DNA of 64,000 nt, taken from contig OX336342.1 in assembly GCA_946902875.1 (NCBI GenBank), forward strand, positions 14,377,523 to 14,441,522, written 5' to 3'. The translations under genes were made by a program, and so were the position numbers. The notes beneath the pieces are model-generated. The model had not been told where the DNA came from. It ran no database searches and worked only from the letters and a program-made list of their open reading frames with translations. The DNA comes from Nematopogon swammerdamellus. Lineage: Eukaryota; Arthropoda; Insecta; Lepidoptera; Adelidae. Below, in pieces: positions 47,436 through 60,609 of this stretch (positions are counted from its first letter, which is position 1; each line of letters opens with the position of its first letter).

Positions 47436-47738
47436 ATGCCATATTATCTGGGTTTTTAAATTACCGTGGTTGTTAGACATTATTTTAAATCAATCAGCTT
47501 TACTCACGGTTTCACTCCGAGCTATGTGGCTCGACGTTTCGGGCCAAGCGTATGGCCCATCTTCATGGAGCACTCTGCCTTGTGCGACGGTTGGCAGAGA
47601 ACTGTTCTCTGCCAACCGTCGCACAAGGCAGAGTGCTCCATGAAGATGGGCCATACGCTTGGCCCGAAACGTCGAGCCACATAGCTCGGAGTGACACCGT
47701 GAGTAAAGCTGATTGATTTAAAATAATGCCATATTATC
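47436..47738. mobile_element. Palindromic element with 13-bp target duplication
   Basis: ATGCCATATTATC occurs at 47436-47448 and again at 47726-47738 as a 13-bp direct repeat. Between them are two arms of about 135 bp that are near-perfect reverse complements around a single T at 47603 (GGCAGAGAAC-T-GTTCTCTGCC). I noticed one mismatch in the outer arms (GGTTTCACTCC against GGTGTCACTCC). Each arm carries ATGAAGATGGGCC and GGCCCGAAACGTCGAG, which resembles the CTGAAGA...CGAAACGTCGAC of the Penelope-like terminal region at 5333-5369. It has no coding capacity: the mirrored 72-codon frames on both strands are by-products of the palindrome. Confidence 0.75.
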
Positions 47739-47769
47739 ATTCAAAAAACCCACCAAATCTGCATTATTA

Positions 47770-47990
47770 CAAATTTGTATGTAAGTTATATTTAAAAAAA
47801 AAGCTTTATAATAGTCTTACCCGGTTCTTCCTTATAGATTGCATTGCTGAACGAGACATGGCAAAAAAAATGATATGACAAAAAAAATATTATGACGAAC
47901 CATAATGAATACGCTTAAGTCTCAATGAAATATTGTTAATGTTGTGTGTGGCGTAATGGCGAAATAAATATCTCAATCTGAATCATTAGT
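47770..47990 (+). repeat. LINE-like 3' end, second copy
   Basis: GTATGTAAGTTATATTTAAA to GAAATAAATATCTC follows the same order as 45868-46070 and lies just after the palindromic element. Confidence 0.5.
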
Positions 47991-48067
47991 CTAAACATAA
48001 AAAAGACAAACAAAATGGAAATAGATAATGACAGTCTACCTACAATGTTCTGACAGGACTAAGGTAT

Positions 48068-48133
48068 GTTGGGCTGACATCACGAGTATAGCAGGGCAGG
48101 ACTTGTCTAATCGTGTCAGGTTTTAAAAAAAAA
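48068..48133 (+). repeat. SINE copy, 3' end, diverged
   Basis: TGTTGGGCTGACATCACGAG, GCAGGGCAGGAC and AATCGTGTCAGGTTTTAAAA match the last part of the SINE. Confidence 0.6.
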
Positions 48134-48299
48134 CTTCATCCCCCTAATGTTGCAACAATGAAATTGCAACCCTTCACTGAACGAAATAGTTTCATGATTG
48201 ATTTTTCGACTCGCTTTTCGCTCTCGGCTCTCGGCTTCGTTTTCTTGTTTTGAACGTATTTGCCAAATTGGTATCTACATACTTTACCTACCCCCGTGA

Positions 48300-48428
48300 A
48301 GATATAAGACCACCAGTCAGATGGGACGACGGCATCAAGTAAGTAAGTCTCCGTACAGCTGAGGGTAGGGAGGATTGGAGAAATGTTGCAGGGGTGTCCA
48401 GCCAGTGGACCCAAAACGGAGACTGACT
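48300..48428 (+). pseudogene. RTE-like LINE, C-terminal remnant
   Basis: The frame reads RPPVRWDDGIK, then LRTAEGREDWRNVAGVSSQW. It matches the tail at 31865-32085. It is broken and short. Confidence 0.55.
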
Positions 48429-49043
48429 ACCCCCGTACACATTTTCAAGTTACCGAATGGAAATCAGCGGAATCAAATAAGTTTCAGATCTCGAAGACAC
48501 AAATAATTCTCACATCTCAGATAAATCGAGCTCTATTATAGATGTTAGTGAATTATTATTACGAGTTTTTAATTAACTTCACTAGTTATTATGTCGTTGT
48601 AAAATCTTACAACTGAATTTAAAACCAGTTCCACTCATCCGATTGAGCTGAAATTTTGCACATACTTTTAGTGCTGGTGACAATACAATATGTATACTCA
48701 ACATAAAAAAAAAACTAAAAAGCACAGAATAAATAAATACATAAATAAAGAAATTTTTTAAAAATAAACTTTTATTTAAGCCATATTCTCAAACAACATA
48801 AGTTTAGGTTTTCGATTTTTTTTTTCAAAGATTGTCGCGAAATGTTTATAAAAGTAGATATCTATCAATTAATTTCATTCCACAGTTATTGGTTGATAAG
48901 CAAGTACTTGGCGAAGTATGTATTTTCTTTACAATTCGCAAGTTTTTGAAAACAAATCGAAAATCTAACTTATTTTATTCGTTTTACTTAAAAAGATTTT
49001 TTATTTGTTTATTTTTTTCGAGATAATTTTTGTATTTTTTTGT

Positions 49044-49215
49044 ATTGAAAGCGCGACATGTGGCGTCTCGAGTCTCTCATTAGGTGTCTAACGACGCCCA
49101 AGGACATTCGGTCGTATGCGTTATCGTATGGGTTGCGAATGCCATGCCGGTCTGACAAGGTGCCTATTCACACCCCTCTTGAAGGACCCGAGACTATACT
49201 TGGGGGAAATATATA
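49044..49215 (-). pseudogene. Jockey/CR1-like LINE 3' end
   Basis: GAAAGCGCGACATGTGGCGT, ATTAGGTGTCTAACGACGCC, GGTTGCGAATGCCATGCCGG and CTTGAAGGACCCGAGACTAT are the inverted 3' tail and C-terminus also present at 31345-31500. Confidence 0.6.
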
Positions 49216-50337
49216 TTTTTAAAATTCGCACAACATTAGTCTGCATAATTTTTCAGTCACCATTTTAGACTAGGTAAAATCAGCGCTTTTCACAACAACA
49301 GCAAAGTTCATCAAATAAGAGTGGTTTACCCAGGATCAGATAAACCCCTCATACCCCCACCCACAACTACCGCAGCGGACTAGGGTCGCGTCGCGCCGCG
49401 CCCGCTCTAGCCTTTGCTCAGGGCTAAGTCACAACAACGCGACCCCTTGACCTTTCCGTCGCCGCATGAATATCGTATGACAACGCATAATACAGGCCCC
49501 TGTGCCTCCGCCTATTGCATTATTAAAACCTTCTGCCTCGAGCTCGGGGTCCGATGCTAACGCCGCTTTATCGCTACCGACATACGACTCCAAGTAGCGC
49601 CCTCAATATGAGCGATTTATACCTAGGTCAAGTCGGTTAGGAGTGGTCAGGGGCAGTTTTTTATATCTTCAGCCTTCTAAAATGCTAATGAGATTGCTTT
49701 ACGTATACGGCCTCCATTACATTGCAGCCTTCAATCGAAAGCATATATGTAGAGTAGACTTAAATAAATGACACGCTATGTGAGTATATCTAAAGGCCAT
49801 TCCGTCGTCGTGAACGTAAGGCGTCTACATTATATAGCTTGAATAATGTTCGGCGTATGCGCACAGCCAACCACGCGTTCCACGCGCACACTGCGAACAT
49901 TGCTGCGAACATTCTAAGGGTGGGTTGCACCAAGTAGCGCGGTTATAGTAATAGCTAAAATTAACTATAACCATGACCAGATGGTTAACTTTGACTATTC
50001 CCTACGATGGGTTGCACCACGACATTATTGGTTATAGTTAAAGTTAACAGAGTTGCTAGCCTAATGAAGCATAATTTTACCCAAAGTTATTGAGGGAAAC
50101 GTTTTCTTCAATGGCAACAATCCAAACCAACGTCATTTAGCAGCTGTGCTATCACTGTCAGTTGCAAATTACTCATATCTATGGCACGCCGCACGGTTAA
50201 ATAAAGATGGCGGCTGACCGAACAAGTTTGTTTACCACGTGTCGTCGTAAATAAGAAGTATATATTTTTGAGATTCTCGCAATACGAGAAGAAAACAACA
50301 GACATCAGAAGTACAACAGAAAAGGCGGTATACGGTA

Positions 50338-50453
50338 TACGACCGAAGGGAAGCACTGACGTGGCACCAAGTTCACCCGGTGTTATGGGCTGACATCACG
50401 GATGTTGTAGGTGATGTAGCCAACCGTGTCAGTTTCAATAAAAAAAAAAAAAC
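50338..50453 (+). repeat. SINE copy, 3' end
   Basis: GGGAAGCACTGACGTGGCAC, GTTATGGGCTGACATCACGG and GATGTAGCCAACCGTGTCAG then A-run. It lies inside the TIR element. Confidence 0.8.
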
Positions 50454-51297
50454 TTTAATTAGTTTGGCTGTCCCGGAAAGGGACGAATAAATAAAAAAAA
50501 TTAATCTATGGCATCATGTAATAAGAATGGCACATGTTCATTCATAATCGAAAAGCGCAGCGGGTTATATTCTCTTTGTGTAATCTTACTTCGCAGATTT
50601 ACATATGATGCAGAACGTGCAGGAAATTTTTTGCATATAATTTGTAACTACAGAATAAAACAATGAATAAATCGTTAACATGTTCAAGTAAATAAAAAAA
50701 AATTATAGGGTAATTTTTTGTCATGTTATTAAAATAAAACAATTTAATCATGATAATTTTTCTATAATATTAGGAAATCAAAAATGGAATGGAGTAGCCC
50801 CTATAATTCTTATTATTGTATTATTATTAAATAATTTAAAATTTATTATATTTAATAAAATTACAAATAATAAATTTATAGAGGCAATTGATTTATGCCT
50901 GTGGTGCTATGATCAAATTATATGCTATGGTGTATTTTATATACGAAAATAGGTACCTACCTAGGTATACGAGTCGGTCACTCACTAACATACTAACCTA
51001 ATAATTGACTCGACTGCTATGCTGCTGCAATGGTGCCATGTGAGGTCATAAACATATAAATGCGAGTAATTACTCCTCCAGGTATTCGTCCAATGCCTTC
51101 GCCAGATTTTTCGATACTCGAAATCTAGCCAAGAAGGTCTTATCATCCCACTTTGTGAACCTATCCGTTCTGGGAAAATACACCTTTGGTTTTCTAACAC
51201 GCATATTTACTGGGTTTTCTAGCACGCACATTTACTGCATACTCCACATCCATTTCATCTTCGGAAGAACTATTTTCAAAAAGTATATCACGGAGGA

Positions 51298-53177
51298 TGA
51301 GATGTGTTCGCCTGGTACAAAGTGTATTTGCACCATACGCGCACTTCTCATATAAAATTATAATATTTGTTTCCTCTTATCTAAAATATTTTCGAATTTT
51401 AAATTCACACGGTTCACACACGTGCAAATAATTCCCTTGGCGTCAGGATTCTGTAACCTGATACTCTTGGCAATAAATGTCGTCTATAACAAAAATTATG
51501 GACCCTTTTCAGAAATGGGCTAATTTTGAGTGTTATTTCTTAAAATCTCACAATCTCAAGGACAACAGTACAAAAAAAACCCTTCGAATTTCAAAATGGC
51601 TGTTTAGGACTTGATAGAAAAAATTATGAACACGAAAAATGGCGGATAACTTAGGGAGGGGCTTAGATACGTCCTACGAATCAGGTGGTGACCTGTTGCG
51701 GCCATATTTGCAAGAAGGGAAGAGGAGGTGTTATCATCAAGCTGATGATGGAGAGGTGGGGAGGACAGGAGGTCAGTCAGGATCGTGCGGGAGGATTGAT
51801 CGGATGTCTTCGAGGAGTTCGAGAGATTCAGGAGTCCGAAACGGTCGCATCTCGGTATTCGACTACGAACATTAATCGAGAAGGAGTCATCGCGCGGTAA
51901 TTTGGAACGGACTCTACTCGGGCCGGTTTCGCGTTTCGGGAAAGACAATCGATTCCTTCATAACTGGTTTGGAGTTGAGAATACGGTTTCTCCTCTAACT
52001 GTGATACTCGCGAAGGAGTGGACCTTTTATAGAAGTGATGGTTAAGTGTGTGGCTGTGTGCAGACATCACAGGAGCGGTTGCCTGGCAGGATCGTGTGAG
52101 CTGGGAGCGGAATGAAAGGAGTTTTGTCAGCTAAGTTGCATGTTTTAAGTAAAAATATTCCATCGAGACTCATCACTTCCGAGGATCGCGATTGCGTGCG
52201 GTTTTCCACCGAAGGGTCAATTTATTTCGGCGGCCGATTTATTAATCCGCGAACGTAAAACAATTACTCGGTTGCGTACTATTGTTCTCAACGCGTTACC
52301 AAACTTAGCAGCGAGGGACAGCGTGAACTTTGCTCAAAAACGGCGTGCGAAATTAGCTCAAAGCCATCGGCGGCCTAGACGTATGATTACAGGAACCACT
52401 GCAAATCATCTGGCTGAGTGTTTCACCGACTTCAAGGCGTCGCCGTGACGTGCGACATATATCACCAACATTGCTGCGCAGCGGTAAAGGATACATCACC
52501 ATCATTACCATGCAGCTGTAAAGAATTTCCACCATCGGAACGAGCTCAGGAATTTCTCACAACCAGCGTAAACACGACAGGTCGTAGTGAAAGATAGCAC
52601 TGTATTCTTTGTTATCTGTAACTCACCTGGAAAGTGTATCACGCAAAGGAGAACCCATTTACATTAAATGCACGGTTTAGGTTTAAGTATAATAAGCTAA
52701 AATAGAAGGTCTGTGGATTCGGAAGATGTTTTAAACCTACTTGGGGGGAATTAACTGCGACTTTTACGTAAAGGGGAGTGCTGTGCACCCTATTCTCACT
52801 TGGTAGCATTGTCATTTCCTGGAGGTCGTTCTAGGTTGATTTTCCACGAGGAAAGTTGGAAACTGAATTCCTTTGAGTCGATCGCCTACAATTAGATTAA
52901 GCGTACTAGATTAGCTCTAAGTAATAGATTAACATAGGTTTAATGGTATGCGCATGATAGATTAGGCACCAAACATTCAAGCTGAACGTCCCCGTCGTGC
53001 TTGGTGGGCAATGTGGAGTTTGAACGACTAGATTTGATTATAAATCAAATCTGACGCAAAGAGAATAAACAATCTGAAAGCATATAAAGAATAAATTAGT
53101 CAAATTTCATAGCGAATCGGCGAGGTAACAAACTAATAATTTTGCATGTTAGAAATAGAAAAGAGCATAATGTCTCA
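51298..53177. repeat. LTR copy 1 (1,880 bp)
   Basis: It starts TGAGATGTGTTCGCCTGG and ends CATAATGTCTCA. It contains a TATA-like ATATAAAA near 51348. Near its end is a 10-bp hairpin (AGATTTGATT and AATCAAATCT, 53030-53052), followed by AATAAA at 53064. That order would suit a plus-strand LTR poly(A) region. Short frames such as the 114-codon minus-strand one (51604-51948) have no recognisable domain. Confidence 0.7.
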
Positions 53178-55953
53178 AATGATGCCGTGAGCCGAGATGA
53201 GTAAAAAATAGGCGTGTCTTACAAATTAATTAATAAAGCACACCTAGACTCATTTAAAGAACCGAGGTTACTACATATCACATAACGTATGGGTCAAACT
53301 TAAATCGAATTGGTTTTATAAATTCAAATGGCTTCAGATTGTTCAAAATATTGTGTCAGATTTGATAAGAGTCCAAAACAGCTGTAGTTCGTTTACCAAT
53401 AAAAGACGAGTGCAAACGTTTTGTTCTCCAAACAATAGAATCGCCGCACGCCTGGCAGATACCCTTTTTTTTTCTGTGAGTCGAGGCCGGCGGTGCAAGC
53501 CAACATCGGTTGCGCACGGTCGTAAAATTATTGTTAATCTCAACTTTCTGTTTCAGCTGTTTTTGTCAATTACACTTCTATTATCGCTCTTTAAAATGTC
53601 GTAAAACAGTATAACACGCGTAAGAAGGGATTCGGTCTAAAATTTGTCTAAAGCGAAAAAGGAAAATAACAATACGTCTCGGTCTCTCCGAACAGAACAG
53701 GTAATATTTTTGATAACTAATCAACTGTGGATTTGTTTACAAACAAACGTGTTAGTCGAGGGCATGAGCTTTTGTTCGCATAAACAAAAGAACCCGCATG
53801 TTGTCCGGCCGATAATTTTTTGTGCCATCACTGGGTCAAGCCGACGCGAAGGATCAGCTGATCGCTATTGTCTAATTATCTTCACTTTCTGTTTCAGTAT
53901 CGCTACGTATTAAAGTTTACTATCGCCATATCTCTCTTTAAAAGGTTCATAAAATAAACTAATACGCGCAAAACTAAATTCGGCCTAAAATCGCCTTAAA
54001 CCAAAGATAAATTTCTAAATCTCCAAACGTAATCTTATATATTCAAAACTTACAGCGTAGGCATAAATAAATCATGACACATTTAATCTTAACCATCTAC
54101 AAAAAAAAACACAAAAAAAAAAAAACAAAATATTCAACTAGCATAGCAATGGCATCTCTGCAGTTCAAACGTTATCTCTAAACAAAATAATAATTTGCTG
54201 ATAATAATATTGAACTAAAACATCGACAAAATAAACACGGGCTGGATGAATTCCGTTAGAAGTATCTTGGTTGCGCCATAGAAACAATGTAAGGGTAGCT
54301 TCAGTTGCATCGCGTCATTGTAAGCTTGAGTTATAGTAACAGATGGGCTAGGGGTTGGTTTTTTTCTGCCATATATGTCGTCGTTGTTCCAAGGTTAAAG
54401 GAGATCTTTATTCTTATCTAGGTAGGTACACTACTCGGTTGGTCCTTTATATTCACTTTATTATCAGCTGATTGGTGTTCTAGTAAGTTTCATTTGTCTC
54501 TGCCGTTATGTGACGATCACAATAGATTAGCGCTGTTTTATAGTTTAAATCCTATGTGTTGTATCAAATGGTTGTATGTATGTTTATTGGTTATTGACTA
54601 TTCATATGGCATGGCAGTAAGTCTGCATCGAACCTGTCGCAAATTGTTCTATACTATTTGTATTGTATTGTATTTATTCGTGATCAATCTAAAGGGAAAA
54701 TGGACCTACACATCGAAATTGTTTCATTGTCATAGGCCCAATTCTCAGTGACGTACAAGCTGGTGTCTTTAAACCTTAATGTAATTAGACAATTCGCGCA
54801 ATTATTAGTTATTTATTTTCAAAACGCTATTATTTACATAATTTATCCACAATGTATAGTCAAACATGGACATAACATCCATTAGTGATGGGTTCGAATC
54901 CCTATTTCTTATTATCTGGTGGTGCTGGAACCTTGCATTCGTAATATTAGATAATTAGGGCACGGTTAGGCGGATGATATAATTTCTCTATCGTTTTTAT
55001 GTGTGTAGGCACAGGAGACAGACACTGGAGTCTGGACTAAAGGAGGCTGACAGAGGAATATATTCCAAGGTCTCTAGTACACTCAAGATTAAAAATATTC
55101 GACTTCGTCGCAACGTAAGATAGCACGGAATCCTAATTCCAATTAGAATTCGATTACAGTAGTTGGAATAGTCATGTCGGCAACGTTTTTTTTTTGGTAT
55201 AATTGAGTTTAGTTTATGCGATTTATGCTGTGGGTGTCTGAATCCATAGTACTGTCTTTTACTCTGGCGGTGCCATAACGGAGACTTGTCTCTGTATTTT
55301 GACTATACTGGGCTAATGGAAAACTCAATGTACCATGCAACCATCTCTTTCTGGTTGGCAAAGCAATGTTATACTTGGCCGCGAATACAGGTTGAGTAAG
55401 TAAAGGTTTGGGGAAGCATATGTCTACAGTTTAATCAGTACATTATGCTGAGTGGCTTAGGGGAAACTGAAAGAAAACTTTTACGTTCTAGAATTGCGTG
55501 GATTATACACGGTAATACCTAACTCCTTGTATGTAGATACTGTAAACAAATAAATGAATTCATTACACTTAGAAATGATTGTAGTGTTCCTTATACGTAC
55601 ATTTTTCTCTTTCTTTTCTCTTTCTTTCCAATTTACGCATGGTGTTATTCAATATTTGTTTTCGTCAAATACGTTTTTTCGAATTTATTTAATTTCTAGG
55701 GGACGAGCGGTGCGAACACATGGGGGGGTTATTCAATCAGCAGATATTTTCTTGCTCTGAGAAGCGTTCGAAGCAATCGCGGGGCGGCAAAATCGAGGAT
55801 TTGCGATCGTCGATAGCGAGTGATGGTTTCCTTCGTCTTTCTGCAGATAGGGGTGTTACAGTAGTATAGTCATTGTGCTTATTATGTTATTAAGATTTTT
55901 TTCCCTCAAAATACATTCGAATGTATTTCGCCATCTAAAATCTGGCGGTGCTC
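53178..55953. repeat. Internal region copy 1 (2,776 bp)
   Basis: Noncoding. It holds two diverged copies, 341 bp apart, of a segment including CTTTCTGTTTCAG (53544 and 53885) followed by TCTCTTTAAA- and CTAAA-type motifs. It also has an A-rich tract at 54100-54125. The only difference I noticed from copy 2 is T at 53644 against G at 58300. Confidence 0.65.
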
Positions 55954-57833
55954 TGAGATGTGTTCGCCTGGTACAAAGTGTATTTGCACCATACGCGCAC
56001 TTCTCATATAAAATTATAATATTTGTTTCCTCTTATCTAAAATATTTTCGAATTTTAAATTCACACGGTTCACACACGTGCAAATAATTCCCTTGGCGTC
56101 AGGATTCTGTAACCTGATACTCTTGGCAATAAATGTCGTCTATAACAAAAATTATGGACCCTTTTCAGAAATGGGCTAATTTTGAGTGTTATTTCTTAAA
56201 ATCTCACAATCTCAAGGACAACAGTACAAAAAAAACCCTTCGAATTTCAAAATGGCTGTTTAGGACTTGATAGAAAAAATTATGAACACGAAAAATGGCG
56301 GATAACTTAGGGAGGGGCTTAGATACGTCCTACGAATCAGGTGGTGACCTGTTGCGGCCATATTTGCAAGAAGGGAAGAGGAGGTGTTATCATCAAGCTG
56401 ATGATGGAGAGGTGGGGAGGACAGGAGGTCAGTCAGGATCGTGCGGGAGGATTGATCGGATGTCTTCGAGGAGTTCGAGAGATTCAGGAGTCCGAAACGG
56501 TCGCATCTCGGTATTCGACTACGAACATTAATCGAGAAGGAGTCATCGCGCGGTAATTTGGAACGGACTCTACTCGGGCCGGTTTCGCGTTTCGGGAAAG
56601 ACAATCGATTCCTTCATAACTGGTTTGGAGTTGAGAATACGGTTTCTCCTCTAACTGTGATACTCGCGAAGGAGTGGACCTTTTATAGAAGTGATGGTTA
56701 AGTGTGTGGCTGTGTGCAGACATCACAGGAGCGGTTGCCTGGCAGGATCGTGTGAGCTGGGAGCGGAATGAAAGGAGTTTTGTCAGCTAAGTTGCATGTT
56801 TTAAGTAAAAATATTCCATCGAGACTCATCACTTCCGAGGATCGCGATTGCGTGCGGTTTTCCACCGAAGGGTCAATTTATTTCGGCGGCCGATTTATTA
56901 ATCCGCGAACGTAAAACAATTACTCGGTTGCGTACTATTGTTCTCAACGCGTTACCAAACTTAGCAGCGAGGGACAGCGTGAACTTTGCTCAAAAACGGC
57001 GTGCGAAATTAGCTCAAAGCCATCGGCGGCCTAGACGTATGATTACAGGAACCACTGCAAATCATCTGGCTGAGTGTTTCACCGACTTCAAGGCGTCGCC
57101 GTGACGTGCGACATATATCACCAACATTGCTGCGCAGCGGTAAAGGATACATCACCATCATTACCATGCAGCTGTAAAGAATTTCCACCATCGGAACGAG
57201 CTCAGGAATTTCTCACAACCAGCGTAAACACGACAGGTCGTAGTGAAAGATAGCACTGTATTCTTTGTTATCTGTAACTCACCTGGAAAGTGTATCACGC
57301 AAAGGAGAACCCATTTACATTAAATGCACGGTTTAGGTTTAAGTATAATAAGCTAAAATAGAAGGTCTGTGGATTCGGAAGATGTTTTAAACCTACTTGG
57401 GGGGAATTAACTGCGACTTTTACGTAAAGGGGAGTGCTGTGCACCCTATTCTCACTTGGTAGCATTGTCATTTCCTGGAGGTCGTTCTAGGTTGATTTTC
57501 CACGAGGAAAGTTGGAAACTGAATTCCTTTGAGTCGATCGCCTACAATTAGATTAAGCGTACTAGATTAGCTCTAAGTAATAGATTAACATAGGTTTAAT
57601 GGTATGCGCATGATAGATTAGGCACCAAACATTCAAGCTGAACGTCCCCGTCGTGCTTGGTGGGCAATGTGGAGTTTGAACGACTAGATTTGATTATAAA
57701 TCAAATCTGACGCAAAGAGAATAAACAATCTGAAAGCATATAAAGAATAAATTAGTCAAATTTCATAGCGAATCGGCGAGGTAACAAACTAATAATTTTG
57801 CATGTTAGAAATAGAAAAGAGCATAATGTCTCA
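55954..57833. repeat. LTR copy 2 (1,880 bp)
   Basis: This is the middle LTR, identical to copy 1 wherever I compared them. It is shared by both element units, as expected for a tandem LTR array. Confidence 0.7.
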
Positions 57834-60609
57834 AATGATGCCGTGAGCCGAGATGAGTAAAAAATAGGCGTGTCTTACAAATTAATTAATAAAGCACACC
57901 TAGACTCATTTAAAGAACCGAGGTTACTACATATCACATAACGTATGGGTCAAACTTAAATCGAATTGGTTTTATAAATTCAAATGGCTTCAGATTGTTC
58001 AAAATATTGTGTCAGATTTGATAAGAGTCCAAAACAGCTGTAGTTCGTTTACCAATAAAAGACGAGTGCAAACGTTTTGTTCTCCAAACAATAGAATCGC
58101 CGCACGCCTGGCAGATACCCTTTTTTTTTCTGTGAGTCGAGGCCGGCGGTGCAAGCCAACATCGGTTGCGCACGGTCGTAAAATTATTGTTAATCTCAAC
58201 TTTCTGTTTCAGCTGTTTTTGTCAATTACACTTCTATTATCGCTCTTTAAAATGTCGTAAAACAGTATAACACGCGTAAGAAGGGATTCGGTCTAAAATG
58301 TGTCTAAAGCGAAAAAGGAAAATAACAATACGTCTCGGTCTCTCCGAACAGAACAGGTAATATTTTTGATAACTAATCAACTGTGGATTTGTTTACAAAC
58401 AAACGTGTTAGTCGAGGGCATGAGCTTTTGTTCGCATAAACAAAAGAACCCGCATGTTGTCCGGCCGATAATTTTTTGTGCCATCACTGGGTCAAGCCGA
58501 CGCGAAGGATCAGCTGATCGCTATTGTCTAATTATCTTCACTTTCTGTTTCAGTATCGCTACGTATTAAAGTTTACTATCGCCATATCTCTCTTTAAAAG
58601 GTTCATAAAATAAACTAATACGCGCAAAACTAAATTCGGCCTAAAATCGCCTTAAACCAAAGATAAATTTCTAAATCTCCAAACGTAATCTTATATATTC
58701 AAAACTTACAGCGTAGGCATAAATAAATCATGACACATTTAATCTTAACCATCTACAAAAAAAAACACAAAAAAAAAAAAACAAAATATTCAACTAGCAT
58801 AGCAATGGCATCTCTGCAGTTCAAACGTTATCTCTAAACAAAATAATAATTTGCTGATAATAATATTGAACTAAAACATCGACAAAATAAACACGGGCTG
58901 GATGAATTCCGTTAGAAGTATCTTGGTTGCGCCATAGAAACAATGTAAGGGTAGCTTCAGTTGCATCGCGTCATTGTAAGCTTGAGTTATAGTAACAGAT
59001 GGGCTAGGGGTTGGTTTTTTTCTGCCATATATGTCGTCGTTGTTCCAAGGTTAAAGGAGATCTTTATTCTTATCTAGGTAGGTACACTACTCGGTTGGTC
59101 CTTTATATTCACTTTATTATCAGCTGATTGGTGTTCTAGTAAGTTTCATTTGTCTCTGCCGTTATGTGACGATCACAATAGATTAGCGCTGTTTTATAGT
59201 TTAAATCCTATGTGTTGTATCAAATGGTTGTATGTATGTTTATTGGTTATTGACTATTCATATGGCATGGCAGTAAGTCTGCATCGAACCTGTCGCAAAT
59301 TGTTCTATACTATTTGTATTGTATTGTATTTATTCGTGATCAATCTAAAGGGAAAATGGACCTACACATCGAAATTGTTTCATTGTCATAGGCCCAATTC
59401 TCAGTGACGTACAAGCTGGTGTCTTTAAACCTTAATGTAATTAGACAATTCGCGCAATTATTAGTTATTTATTTTCAAAACGCTATTATTTACATAATTT
59501 ATCCACAATGTATAGTCAAACATGGACATAACATCCATTAGTGATGGGTTCGAATCCCTATTTCTTATTATCTGGTGGTGCTGGAACCTTGCATTCGTAA
59601 TATTAGATAATTAGGGCACGGTTAGGCGGATGATATAATTTCTCTATCGTTTTTATGTGTGTAGGCACAGGAGACAGACACTGGAGTCTGGACTAAAGGA
59701 GGCTGACAGAGGAATATATTCCAAGGTCTCTAGTACACTCAAGATTAAAAATATTCGACTTCGTCGCAACGTAAGATAGCACGGAATCCTAATTCCAATT
59801 AGAATTCGATTACAGTAGTTGGAATAGTCATGTCGGCAACGTTTTTTTTTTGGTATAATTGAGTTTAGTTTATGCGATTTATGCTGTGGGTGTCTGAATC
59901 CATAGTACTGTCTTTTACTCTGGCGGTGCCATAACGGAGACTTGTCTCTGTATTTTGACTATACTGGGCTAATGGAAAACTCAATGTACCATGCAACCAT
60001 CTCTTTCTGGTTGGCAAAGCAATGTTATACTTGGCCGCGAATACAGGTTGAGTAAGTAAAGGTTTGGGGAAGCATATGTCTACAGTTTAATCAGTACATT
60101 ATGCTGAGTGGCTTAGGGGAAACTGAAAGAAAACTTTTACGTTCTAGAATTGCGTGGATTATACACGGTAATACCTAACTCCTTGTATGTAGATACTGTA
60201 AACAAATAAATGAATTCATTACACTTAGAAATGATTGTAGTGTTCCTTATACGTACATTTTTCTCTTTCTTTTCTCTTTCTTTCCAATTTACGCATGGTG
60301 TTATTCAATATTTGTTTTCGTCAAATACGTTTTTTCGAATTTATTTAATTTCTAGGGGACGAGCGGTGCGAACACATGGGGGGGTTATTCAATCAGCAGA
60401 TATTTTCTTGCTCTGAGAAGCGTTCGAAGCAATCGCGGGGCGGCAAAATCGAGGATTTGCGATCGTCGATAGCGAGTGATGGTTTCCTTCGTCTTTCTGC
60501 AGATAGGGGTGTTACAGTAGTATAGTCATTGTGCTTATTATGTTATTAAGATTTTTTTCCCTCAAAATACATTCGAATGTATTTCGCCATCTAAAATCTG
60601 GCGGTGCTC
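57834..60609. repeat. Internal region copy 2 (2,776 bp)
   Basis: Repeats 53178-55953 at an offset of exactly 4,656 bp, with G at 58300 in place of T. Confidence 0.65.

Noticed and set aside
47466..47740. Two 72-codon proteins on opposite strands
   Set aside because: They are nearly identical because the DNA is a palindrome. There is no similarity to known proteins.
51604..51948. 114-codon minus-strand frame repeated three times at 4,656-bp spacing, plus other mirrored small frames
   Set aside because: The repetition comes from the LTR array. The frame has no recognisable domain or conserved motif, so identity between copies is not evidence of a protein.
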